A stretch of DNA of 64,000 nt from Pelobates cultripes (lineage: Eukaryota > Chordata > Amphibia > Anura > Pelobatidae): assembly GCA_933207985.1 (NCBI GenBank), contig OW240912.1:247589032-247653031 (forward strand). Direction: 5' to 3'. The notes under the pieces were generated by a model that worked only from the letters and a program-made list of their open reading frames with translations, searched no databases and was not told where the DNA came from. This document shows positions 34,300-44,029 of the stretch, piece after piece (position 1 is the first letter of the stretch; each line of letters opens with the position of its first letter). The translations under genes and the position numbers were made by a program.

Positions 34300-34605
34300 T
34301 TTTTATTTTACACATGCAGGGAGACTGCCTGTCAGCACAGGCATTCCCCCTGCAGGCAGACACATGGACACCTACTGTGACCATGTGATCGCTGTGTTAA
34401 GCGATCACATGGCCACAGGGGTCCTAATTCAGTGTGGGGAGACTGTCTGGGCTGCAGGCAGTCTCCCCACACCGGGAGCACCGCTGATCGCTGCCGGGGG
34501 AATGACGGCGATCAGGTAAGTACATTGGACCGTTAGGACGGTTCAGGACCGTCATCGGTCGGCAAGGCAAAAAGGCCGATGACGGTCCTGAGCCGTCCTC
34601 GGTCC
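34300..34605. repeat. Cluster of GC-rich hairpins at right end of TTAA element
   Basis: Successive stem-loops: CCATGTGATCGCT (34381-34393) with exact partner 34400-34412; GTGGGGAGACTG (34435-) with partner ending 34472; CTGATCGC with GGCGATCAG near 34481-34515; and arms 34527-34560 / 34573-34605, about 90% paired, next to the terminal repeat. A weaker one sits at 34315-34367. Such terminal hairpin arrays are uncommon in simple MITEs. Confidence 0.85.
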
Positions 34606-34739
34606 TTAAGGGGTTAAGGAAAAGTACATAGTGAATGAATAACTTTAATTGCCATGAGACATCCTGATAAGGATTTTGCTGTTCGTTTTTAATTTAGACA
34701 TTAATAAAATGAAAAGGACGATTTAATGAAATACTTAGT

Positions 34740-35520
34740 AAAGTACACGAAATGTAACACAAAATGCCATTTCAATTGACAGAAAATGCTTCACAATGCT
34801 GTTGTAAACGAAATCAAGCCTTGTACTGCTAGGCATGAGGCAGTTTATACAAATAACGAAAGTTTGTACGAAAGTGTGATTTAAATGAACGGCTGCTATG
34901 TGTACACTAATGAGAAAACATAAGCGTTTTATGCGAACAGAGAACTGCTCTTGTATGAATGGAACTGTGCAGACGAAAGTTTAAACAAAACGCCAGTTAG
35001 CACGAACCGCTGTAAGTGAATGAATGATTTAACATGAGTGATATAGTCGAATGAAAACTGTTTGAACGAACGTGTGAGTAAATTATAAGTGTGACTGTAA
35101 TACGAAATGCAGTTTAAAGCGAATGGGAATGCAGTTGGATGGAAATATTACACAATGCTGAAAAACGGAAATAACTTGTACTGCAGTTCTACACATGCAT
35201 GACAGGTTGTATAAAAAGTGTTTTTTTCATGTGCGGCTGTTATATGTATGCGAACGAGAACTTAATAGTTTATGCCCATGTGTTCACGGAACCGTGCAAA
35301 CTAAATTTTAACCGAAAGGCCAGTATGCATGAAATTTTAGCGGTGTGTGCACGAATGGTTAATAGCAATAAACGTATGAAATGTTTTAATGAACGCTGGA
35401 TTAAACAAGTATGGGGTTCGTACGAATGTATGAGTATGACTTACGGTTTAGCTGTTTGTATGCTGGCTTCGCAAAGTTATACTCACGAACTGGGACAGGA
35501 AAGAAAGTGTTGCAAAACAG
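34740..35520. repeat. Diverged tandem repeat, period about 359 bp
   Basis: CACAATGCTG recurs at 34792 and 35151. The downstream phrases come in the same order in both copies: CTTGTACTGC, GGCAGTTTATA/CAGGTTGTATA, CGGCTGCTATGTGTA/CGGCTGTTATATGTA, GCGAACAGAGAAC/GCGAACGAGAAC, and GAACTGTGCA/GAACCGTGCA. A 132-codon frame at 35199-35597 crosses the second copy but has no domain and no counterpart in the first. It may be a repeated promoter/5' UTR of the DIRS-like element. Confidence 0.65.
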
Positions 35521-35668
35521 TGGGCGGGAAAATTATGTCAGAGTCCTGTGAACCGGAAGTAAACAGAAGCACTTCCTGGAACGTCGACGACAGGTAAGCA
35601 TGGGCTCACTGCGTTTAAATAGGGAATAATGTACATACCACAATTACAGGCCAAGCCTGCTATATATA

Positions 35669-37228
35669 CACCCTGTTCCAAATTATTATGCTAATTCTAT
35701 TTAAGTGTCACAAAGACTAAATATTTAGTTTTTTCGTTTAACTCATGGATGGTATTGTGTCTCAGGGCTCTTTTGATCACTGACAACAATCTTGGACACC
35801 TGTGATAATTAGTTTGCCAGGTGAGCCCAATTTAAGGAAAAACTACTAAAGAAGGGTGTTCCACATTATTAAGCAGAGCACCATTTTCATGCAATAGGGG
35901 GAAGAAAAAGGATCTCTCTGCAGCCGAAAAGAGTGAAATAGTTCAATGCCTTGGACGAGGTATGAAAACATTAGATATTTCATGAAAACTTAAGCATGAT
36001 CATCGCACTATTAAGAGATTTGTGGCTGATTCAGAGCACCGAAGGGTTTGTGCAGGTAAAGGCACATTGATTAAGAATTCTGTCAGATCCATGCATCGGA
36101 TCAAGAGTGCAGCTGCTAAAATACCATTACATAGCAGCAAACAGATATTTGAAGCTGCTGGTGCCTCTGGAGTCCCACGGACATCAAGGTGTAGAGTCCT
36201 CCAGAGTCTTGCAACTGTGCATAAACCTTCTACCACCACTAACCATGCTCACAAGCAGAAACGGCTGCATTGGGCAGAAAACTACATGAAGACTAATTTT
36301 CAAACAGTCCTGTTCACTGATGAGTGCCGTGCAACCCTGGATGGTCCAGATAGATGGAGTAGTGGATGGTTGGTGGACAGCCACCCTGTTCCAACAAGGC
36401 TGCGACGTCAGCAAGGCGGTGGTGGAGTCATGTTTTGGGCCAGAAAATGGGAAGAGAGCTGGTCCTCAAAGGTGTAAAGATGACCTCTGCAAAGTATGTG
36501 GAGTTTCTGACTGACCATTTTGTTCCCTGGTACAGAAGGAAGAACTATGCTTTCCGTAATAAAATCATCTTCATGCACAACAATGCACCATCTCATGCTG
36601 CAAAGAATACCTCTGCATCAATGGCTGCTATGGGGATAAAAGGAGAGAAAGTCATGGTGTGGCCTCCATCCTCCCCTGACCTCAGTCCTATTGAGAACCT
36701 TTGGAGCATCCTCAAGCAAAAGGTCTATGAGGGTGGGAGGCAGTTTACATCCAAACAGCAGCTCTGGGAGGCTATTCTGACATCTTGCAAACAAATTCAA
36801 GCAGAATCTGGCCAAAAATTCACAAGTTCAATGGATGCAAGACTTGTGAAGCGGCTATCAAATAAGGGGTCCTATGTTAAAATGTAACGTGACCTCCTAA
36901 AATGTTTAAAAAGTTAAAATGTTGTTATAAGTTTGATTAAAATAGCTTTTGATTTCAGTAAATATGCTGCAAACACAACAAATGACAATTTTCAGTTCTT
37001 TACAACCTATAAAGTGTTTTGAAACTTACTGTGCGTAATAATTTGGAACAGTGCATTGTAAGTTTTTTATGTTTAAAAATATACTGTTATCATTAGGAGG
37101 TGTGTTCAATAAAATTTGAATTGTACTCTTAATAGTTGATAACATGAGAATTATGCTGACTGTTATTTACATCAATTATTTAGGTAAATGAGAAAAATAT
37201 AATTTGCATAATAATTTGGAACAGGGTG
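35669..37228 (+). mobile_element. Complete Tc1/mariner transposon
   Basis: 1560 bp between TA dinucleotides (35667-35668 and 37229-37230). Terminal inverted repeats begin CACCCTGTTCCAAATTATTA and match over about 25 bases. The sequence includes a near-terminal copy of the repeat (GCGTAATAATTTGGAACAG-type at 37030-37052), so the right side has a second inner repeat, as in some Tc1-like elements with double repeats. It contains a single damaged transposase gene on the plus strand. Confidence 0.93.
35899..36887 (+). pseudogene. Tc1/mariner transposase, inactivated
   Basis: Transposase cuts and pastes the element. The N-terminal HTH region begins KKKDLSAAEKSEIVQ and is broken by TGA at 35983-35985. 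The HTH/linker continues to KQKRLHWAENYM. The catalytic domain shows LFTDECRATLDGPD (first Asp, codon 36319-36321), a frameshift near 36440, then FMHNNAPSHAA, where the second catalytic Asp is replaced by Asn (codon 36579-36581), and SPDLSPIENLW (Glu, codon 36693-36695). Spacing between positions two and three is 37 residues, not the 34 of classic Tc1. The stop at 36885 is natural-looking. A start codon is not preserved (AAT or AGG where ATG would be expected). Confidence 0.9.
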
Positions 37229-37279
37229 TAATATTTGTATATAATGTTGGTGTTTTAAAACAGGTATTTTATATGTAAT

Positions 37280-37850
37280 GTTAAAGTTTGGATGCAGGGT
37301 TGTGTTTGAATGTAGTATTGACATTCAAATGCAGGGTTGTGTTTGTATGTAGTGTTGTTATATTATGAGATATATGCAGATACATAAACACACTACCACA
37401 CACACTTATACACATGCACACATATACATATGTACACACACTGACACATGCAAATACACAGACACACATGCAGATACACAAGACACACAGTTACACACAC
37501 TGACACACATGCTGACACAGATACACTGACACACATGCTGACACACAGACACACACTCTGACATACATGTAGACACATAGAGACAAATTTTAGCTACCCT
37601 GCAGTTTCCTACCTTTTGCTTGCAGGAAATGGCTTCTGCTGGCTGAGACTGTTGGGAGTCAGAGGCTGTATGCTGTTTGCGCCCCCCTCCTTTCTGCCTT
37701 CTCCTCCTTATGACAGGCACACACTTCCTCATGGGCTACCGATATGAGAGGGGCAGGTTGTGCGCTTCAATGTTTTAACCTGAAGACACATGCACGGGCA
37801 CCTGATAGGCTCCCTCAACGTGCGAGACCACTTCACCAGCTGTAGGTCAG
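37280..37850. repeat. CA-rich minisatellite beside a GC-rich block
   Basis: From about 37385 to 37580, units of ACACATGCTGACACACAGAC type repeat irregularly. A GC-rich block with short dyads follows to about 37850. AATGCAGGGTTGTGTTTG at about 37290-37350 occurs twice in variants. Open frames here are repeat by-products. The layout matches the blocks near 1.6, 49.4 and 58.5 kb. Confidence 0.65.
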
Positions 37851-37859
37851 TGAATTTGT

Positions 37860-40760
37860 ATATTTATTTGGTTTTCATAGATATTGATCCATACTGTGAC
37901 ACCTTGATTTAGGGTTGTTTTTTATACAGTAAATACATTTAATTTTTCCTAAATTGGGGTAATCCAAGATCACCCTGTTATATTTTCCTGGTAACTCAAA
38001 TACCATTATTTTATTGGCACGTTAGAATGGAAAATGTTGCTGGAGGTTCACCTTCATATAAAAGCTGGAATAAATTATATTTCAAGAGTTTCTCAAACAC
38101 CTACTCAAAAAAAAATGAAAATATTTAATTAAATATGAGAAAATAATACTGATACAGATTAAATCTAATTGATATTTACTTACTTATTGCAGCTATAAAC
38201 ATTATAAGAACCTATAACTAATATGCACAAATATAAAGTTTTGAATACTAATTGCACAAACTATCAGCAGAGACTCTTATGGACTCATAAATCTCTTATT
38301 TTTCATATTTGAAAATTATACTATGGAAAAAATTATTTTGCACATTCATCTACAGATGGTTTTATACAAAAAGAAAGAAAAGAAAACACACAAACATAAA
38401 ACCTTTGAAACGTTGACACACATTAGCAGACGTCTTGTTCAAGCTTTCCATATAAATGATTCCTGTGAAGTAGATTTAGCGTTTACCAAGCAAAAGCAAG
38501 TCAATAAACTTTTTTGAATAAAGAAAAAAGGAAATCTACTTTAAAACGATGATTGGTCCCTGGTTAAATAGTCAATACGGAGGTTTTCTCTAAGTAGGAA
38601 AGCAAGAGACTAAAAATAATATCAAAGTATTTAACCAGAGAAGGTACATTTAACTTGTCTCTTGTTCTTGGAGTATGTCCCTGGGTCTAGGCATAAGATA
38701 CTTTTTAGCTATGGGTCTATTTACTAAAAGCTGAGTTATGATAGTTGACAACTTATACCATAAAACTTCCAAACCAGATACCCAATTAAGAAAATCTGCT
38801 GTTTACAGAATGAATATATAAGAGTACACATATTCACATGTGAATGTGTGCATTCTTCTTTTCAATTATTAGTGATTTATCCAGTTGTCAATAAGAGATT
38901 GTCACATGAATAAATCATCATGATGAGATTTTCATATGAATAAATCAAATTAGTTTTTTCTGTTACAACTACTTTTCCATTTATTTCAAGGATAGAGAAA
39001 GCAGAGGCTGATTTTATAAAGCGTCCAGTGAGGGTTATTCATTACAGTGAAAATTGTCAGGAAGTTAAAATTAACTCAAAATATTGGAGAGCAACCTATG
39101 TAAATAAAGGTCTTTCCCCCAATTCTCATAGATGCTATAGATGCTATGCCAATGATTTCACTGGCAAGGCAGAACAGAAAAAAACTCTGGTAGAAGGCCT
39201 TTCTGCTCTCACAAGCATAGCAAGCATAGTGCATGTGCTGCGGCTGTTAGCGCAGACTTGGGAACATAGGACTTACGCCGTTCAGACACTGGCATGCTGG
39301 CGACAAAGCCAGCATAGGCTTGCCCTTCTTGGGTAAGTGTCCCCAAGCTAAGCAGATGAAAAAAGGGAGCATGTGGAGGAACACCCACAAATATGGGGAA
39401 ATGGTGATGCTGGAACCGAGGTATTGTGAGTGATATCTCTAAATTTTACATTGAATACATCTTGAATCTTTGTGATATATGATCTATTCAATTTATTGGG
39501 GAGGGGGGTTAAGTAAAAAATGGCACTACAAGTTCACTACTAATCTCTCACTCATCACCTTGTGCACCCCTCCCATCTCTCACTCATCACCTTGTGCACC
39601 CCTCCCATCTCTCACTTCTCGGAACAATAATTTGCTTCTTATTGTGGGAAAACCCTTAGTTATTACTCATTCCTCATTGAATGCACACCTTTATCTCCTA
39701 TTTCGTACTGTATGTACTCCTTTCTCTTTAATTCCCTTTGGTTGCACCTCCCTCTTTTATTCACTTTTTTCTTTACTCACTACCTTACCTCTCACTTATA
39801 TGTCTTAGTTGACCTTTCTGTTTTTCGTTTTATTTTGTGTGATTTCTTCATGTTCACATAGCCAGGGTTATTTGGTGAAGTCGGGATGCCTGTCTGGATT
39901 TTCCAAAAACATCCTGATCAGTATAGGGACATTTGAACTACAGCATTTGGACAATATTTACATTTATTTTAACAATGTCTGGTTTTTGGAATATGGCTCA
40001 GAATGAGCTAGAATATTGTTTGTATTTCTGCATGCCCAGATGCTACCTCAGGATAGTGGCTGTAAATTATGATGGGTGACCACATTACCTACCTGTGGGC
40101 ATTGGGTGGTATAATGATAATTATGATATGGCTGGTCAATGGCCATTTATGGCCAAGTCTCATATGAGGCAAGACTTGCCAGGCAGAGCATTCTGATTGG
40201 TTGGTTTCTAACTCTCCATTTCACTGTGACTGAAAAGGAAAGCATGGGAAGACTTTTACATTATGTAAAAAAAGATTTATTTTTAGGACTGAAAAAGGAA
40301 CAAATTTGACTAAAGAAGGCTTCAATTTGTTCAATTTAATTTGTGCAAATTAAGTGTATGGGGTAACCTCCCTAGTAGGAGAGGCACCATTGGTTCCAGT
40401 GTATGTAGTCCCACTTGCTGGAAATTGGCTTAAGTAATTATGAGATTAGCAAATTCAAATTGAATCCATCATTTACACCATTATTAGTGTTTCATTTTAG
40501 CAGTACAAGAGCTTGTAATTGTTTATATATTTGTATATAAACCATATATATTTATATGTGTATCTGTCTGTCTATCTAGCTTATTCATGTTATTTGTCTG
40601 GTTTTCTTTACCACAAATACTGCACTACATTAGTGAAAGCTTCTGTGGGGAGAGTAATATATCAGTATGCAATTTATTCTAGGCTACTGAAATGTGACCT
40701 TTGCTTGATTCTGGAATAAAGTTTCAATCGGTGACAGGGTTTGTGTGTAAGATGATAATT
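37860..40760. other. Mostly unassigned; one 32-bp tandem pair
   Basis: At 39545-39608 a 32-bp unit (CTCTCACTCATCACC...) is present twice without change, and a third partial copy follows. The rest is AT-rich with a TA/TG-rich run at 40520-40580. No coding or RNA gene was recognised. Confidence 0.5.
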
Positions 40761-40772
40761 TATGCTCTATGG

Positions 40773-40909
40773 CATGGGTCCTCAAACTCCGGCCCCCCAG
40801 ATGTTGCTGAACTACAACTCCCATGATTCTTTGAATTACATAGATAGCCAGAGAGTCATGGGAGTTGTAGTTCAGCAACATCTGGGGGGCCGGAGTTTGA
40901 GGACCCATG
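40773..40909. mobile_element. 137-bp foldback element with 8-bp duplication
   Basis: The two halves are reverse complements over about 57 bases each (CATGGGTCCTCAAACTCCGG ... and its partner ending CCCATG), with a short centre near 40830-40855. CTCTATGG flanks it at 40765-40772 and 40910-40917, an exact 8-bp duplication as made by hAT transposases. Because it is a palindrome, the same peptide string appears on both strands; neither is a gene. Confidence 0.9.
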
Positions 40910-41550
40910 CTCTATGGCAACCTATAAGATTAAAAAAAAAAAAAAAAAATCATTTTTTTTAATGGAATATATTGCACACAGCAGTATGCAGTATGCTGTA
41001 ATTTAACTCTCTGTAAGTTGTTACTGCAATAGCAATACATTATGAATGGGAGGTTATTCAAGATATACTTACCTAATAATGAGCAGGTGACATGAAGGCC
41101 CATGCCTAGGAGCACTAATGTATAACTCACACTATATCTTTTTTTTTACTTATTGTGCAGCATACTGCTTTTACAACATATTCCCAAAGTCCAAACAATA
41201 GACACTTGGTCCATTTTATGACACTGGCTTCTAGGGACCTATGCTCATTAATCATGCTGGAGGTCTGCAGAGCTGATTTAAGGTTTTGTAGGGCTTTAGG
41301 TGAAGCGACACTTTAGAATCCCTGCAGTAGTTCTTCCTTTTTTAATTCTACATGTTCCCAGATCTAATGGAAATGCCACCTGTGGGTTTTTTTGCACAAA
41401 AGTTATAATTCAGCCGATGACAACCGAAGGAGGAGGAGAGTCCCCAGAGTCAAGGGAGCCCGGCGCTGGAGAAAGGTGAGTGTTAAACCCCCTTCCTCCC
41501 CCTTCAGCCCGGTAGGAGTGGGACTCTGAGGGTGGGGGCACCCTCAGGGC

Positions 41551-41604
41551 ACTATAGTGCCAGGAAAACAAGTTTGTTTTCCTGGCACTATAGTGGTCCT
41601 TTAA
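41551..41604. mobile_element. TTAA-type MITE right end with hairpin
   Basis: ACTATAGTGCCAGGAAAACA-AG-TTTGTTTTCCTGGCACTATAGT forms a hairpin, followed by GGTCCTTTAA. This is the same terminal design as the MITE at 7147-7751. The left end was not found; the MITE body probably lies to the left, in the GC-richer part from about 41350. Confidence 0.65.
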
Positions 41605-41968
41605 CCCTTAAAACAGCCACTTCCTTTTTGGGCCACCGGATGTGATGTAATCAGAAACCTTTGTATAGGCCCAGTGGTCCGTTTTTCTTTATTATTTTTC
41701 CTTGCAATGCACATTTTGGGTTTATTACAGTGATACACTGAGCACTGTCTAGAGTATTAAGTTATTTTTTTGTTTTTATTATCACTATGCTTCGGCATCT
41801 GGTTTGTAGCGGATATGATGTCATTACACTGCACGCCGTTATTGTCTACTCTCTGAGCCCACCAGCTGTCCTGAATTGTACAGTAAGTGTCACCAATTAT
41901 TTTAATTGTTTTTTTTATTGTTTTTGTCTGACTATACATGTGTGTGGTATTATTTATTTGCTTATGCT

Positions 41969-42020
41969 TTATAAAGGCTCTTTAGCTGAGCCGAAACGTT
42001 ACTTCAATAAAGTCTGCTCA
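41969..42020 (+). ncRNA. Degenerate hammerhead-like stem-loop
   Basis: GGCTC-TTTAGCT-GAGCC followed directly by GAAACG at 41976-41998 gives stem II plus the GAAA core of a hammerhead. The upstream CUGANGA is decayed to a TTTATAA-like sequence, and no stem I is evident. AATAAA follows at 42005. Probably a dead relative of the motifs at 26864 and 43215. Confidence 0.35.
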
Positions 42021-42144
42021 CTAACTTGACTCAGAGTGCACAGGAGTTTGTTTGTGATATACAGAATCTGGGATACACCCCACTGTCAGAGCAATTTTTA
42101 GTTGTCCATGTGCAATCTCAGCTGGATTACAGCTACATGTTATT

Positions 42145-42335
42145 CAGGGTCGGATTAAGAGCCCATTGGACCTGGTGCTAACAATTCCAATGGGCCTACA
42201 TACAGAATCTTATTGACCGAAAACACTAAAACAGTCATATCTTCCAAGTGCTATGTATCTGGTGGAGGTGGTGGTGGAGGGAAACTCACAGGATGTCCTG
42301 ATGTTGGACCGTGGTTAGGTTGCCACTACTAACTG
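42145..42335 (+). mobile_element. hAT-like element 5' end fragment
   Basis: CAGGGTCGGATTAAGAGCCC at 42145 resembles the starts of hAT-type non-autonomous elements. An internal dyad GGGCCTA is nearby. The other end is missing; the sequence runs into the hammerhead-bearing repeat at about 42340. Confidence 0.4.
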
Positions 42336-42339
42336 TATA

Positions 42340-43560
42340 TAAAAAATAACTTTTATTGAATCATTAAAATCAAAAATAATAGATTCATACCCAGTAAACA
42401 AATAAGTGAGAAAAGCAAAAAAAGATAAAAATAAGTGATAATAAAATCACATGGCAGGTTGGAGAGAGGCCTACTAGATCAGCCACTAGAGCTGAGAAAT
42501 AGTACACCTAAATGGTTGAAGAAAACACACTGGTCTCTCACACAGCAGCTCATGTGCTACACTATATATCTCTGGGGACACAGCACAAGGGAGTACAAAT
42601 ATAACCCCCTCGAAGCTCCTAGATAGCTGCTCAAAAGAGTGGCTTGTGTGGATATTGTACAAATTAAATCTCGCAGATATTGTACTTCAGAGCAACTATT
42701 GATACAATAGTTCTGCTTGAAATAACATAAATAGTATCTGGCTGGGTGGAAACTCTGTTGCTAAAACACCAGAACCCCGGGTCTAACTACCATTGGCTGG
42801 AGCATGCAATGGCAACTATGTTGCTAAAATCTAGTTGCCGTCGGACAATAAAGGATACACATCAGCACTCAACCCCCCTAAGCTGATACTAAAGTAACAA
42901 AAAATACAGAACAAAGGCTAGCTGCCTAATTTACCGCTAGGAAGTACTGGCTAGAAATGGGACTAGGTGCCGAAAGTAAAGCGTGGGGGTAAGGTGGCGG
43001 AGTGCTGGGCTGTAAACTTAGCCTCCTAAACTACCTCCTATAACGCTAGACTAGCTGTCCAAGTCCTAAAGATAATGCCGTCCTGCTGAGACAATCCACT
43101 AACTCAAGACAATACCCCATACCAAGCCCCCTAATGGTCCCCGTCCTACAGAAAGAAAAATAAAATAAATAAATAAATGTAGCAAATAAATGGGCTGAAA
43201 CCTGCCTATAATAAGCCTGACGCGTGTTTCAGCGCTTCCACTAGCGCCTTCGTCAGAGGCAATAATCTCTAAACGTACCCTGATTCATCTGAAGTTTAAA
43301 TGAATCAACAGCCAATAGGAACTGGGGGCGTGTATCAGCAATTCCCACCATACAGCATGCCCCCCGAAGACGTACCGGCATCCCATTGGTTGCTCAGTCC
43401 CAACGGACATGTACCCTAACGGGAAATTAACCCGTGGGGTGCCTATAAGACATATCGGTATCACCTTGGTTGCTCAACGGGGCTAAAAGGCATAAGACTC
43501 ATGCAGTAACAGGATCTTAAAGTGATAGATCAATCACAAGCAATCTATTCCAAAGACAAT
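42340..43560 (-). mobile_element. Hammerhead-bearing non-coding repeat (43 kb copy)
   Basis: On the minus strand: about 300 bp of GC-richer sequence, the hammerhead-like motif at 43260-43215, about 860 bp without coding potential, then AATAAAAGTTATTTTTTATAT at 42357-42337, a poly(A)-signal-like end. This is the layout of a non-autonomous, self-cleaving retroelement. No reverse-transcriptase motif was found. Family membership is inferred from the ribozyme and needs a repeat search. Confidence 0.45.
43215..43260 (-). ncRNA. Hammerhead ribozyme-like motif with GUC cleavage site
   Basis: Minus-strand order: GCCT (stem I), CTGACGA (core CUGANGA, N=C), AGGCGC-TAGTGGAA-GCGCT (stem II, one extra G), GAAA (core), C-ACGC-G (one-pair stem III), T-C (U16.1, C17; GUC triplet), AGGC (stem I partner, 4 bp). 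Every position conserved in hammerheads is present. One-pair stem III is known from hammerheads of Penelope-like elements and retrozymes, which act as dimers. Activity is inferred. Confidence 0.68.
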
Positions 43561-44022
43561 CTATTCCAATCTATTCCAATCTATTCCAAAAGACAAATTA
43601 TATCCCTTAAGGTATGAACCGAGAGGAGAGAGTGTTTCATAAGAAGGCAAGTAGGGTAACACCTTAGTACCGAAGTTGCAAAGAATACTAGTCCAAATTA
43701 TGGGTACAAATACAAAGGGTGTCACCAGTGGTTCCATGACCACTGCTAAGGGGGCAACCCCTACATGCACAAGTGTGGGCAACCCTCAAAAAAAGAAAGA
43801 AATTGGGGTTTGAGAAATGTATAACACCCCACATCTTATGTTCATATAGAGGGTGTCCCATATGGACCCTAGGACCATAATAGAGGGACCAACCTCATAT
43901 AATAAGATAAAAAAAGGGGGTGCCACTTAATAAGACACACCATATCTTATTTAGTGGCATTTAAAATGGAATGACAATAATGTTTTGGCTGACACAGCAG
44001 CCTTTCTCAAATGCAAACTGAG
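43561..44022 (-). repeat. Related repeat sequence with a decayed hammerhead-like stem
   Basis: On the minus strand TTGAGAAAGGCTG-CTGTGT-CAGCC-AAAAC-ATTATT-GTC (44013-43971) follows the hammerhead order but with C-to-T and G-to-A changes in the core and AAAA for GAAA. Stem I is not evident. TGCCACTTAATAAG (43921-) and its partner near 43961 form another hairpin. The 73-codon minus frame at 43561-43782 has no domain. Confidence 0.35.
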
Positions 44023-44029
44023 TTGAGGA

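Larger units (their letters stand above)
32515..34617. mobile_element. 2.1-kb TTAA element built of hairpins
   Basis: Termini are TTAA-CCCCTTAAGGAC (32515) and GTCCTTAAGGGG-TTAA (34617), perfect inverted repeats with TTAA at both ends. That fits piggyBac-type target choice, but no transposase is encoded. Inside are two long imperfect palindromes (33036-33243 and 33390-33640), a very AT-rich block (33740-34300) and a cluster of GC-rich hairpins (34300-34605). Other copies or fragments occur at 850-1319, 6763-7146, 7920-7967 and 17234-17313. It interrupts the DIRS-like element. Confidence 0.85.
28959..35640 (-). mobile_element. DIRS/Ngaro-like retrotransposon, truncated and split
   Basis: On the minus strand: a putative 5' region (35640-34618), a 2.1-kb TTAA element (34617-32515), more 5' region (32514-31590), gag (31582-30430), RT (30444-29518) and RNase H (29345-28959). 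The gag knuckle type, the RT box and the lack of integrase fit tyrosine-recombinase retrotransposons. The expected tyrosine recombinase downstream of RNase H is absent: the element is cut off at a partial LTR near 28960. All ORFs contain stops or frameshifts. Assignment of 34618-35640 to this element is inferred from continuity across the inserted TTAA element. Confidence 0.7.

Noticed and set aside
35199..35597. 132-codon Cys-rich open frame
   Set aside because: It covers one unit of a diverged tandem repeat, and the sister unit does not keep the frame. No motif or signal peptide is convincing.
38395..38440. GAAACGTTGAC as another hammerhead core
   Set aside because: No CUGANGA or stem II lies upstream; the match is limited to the GAAA box.
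40684..40962. Two open frames on opposite strands with the same peptide string
   Set aside because: They are the two strands of the 137-bp foldback element; identity comes from the palindrome, not from conserved protein.
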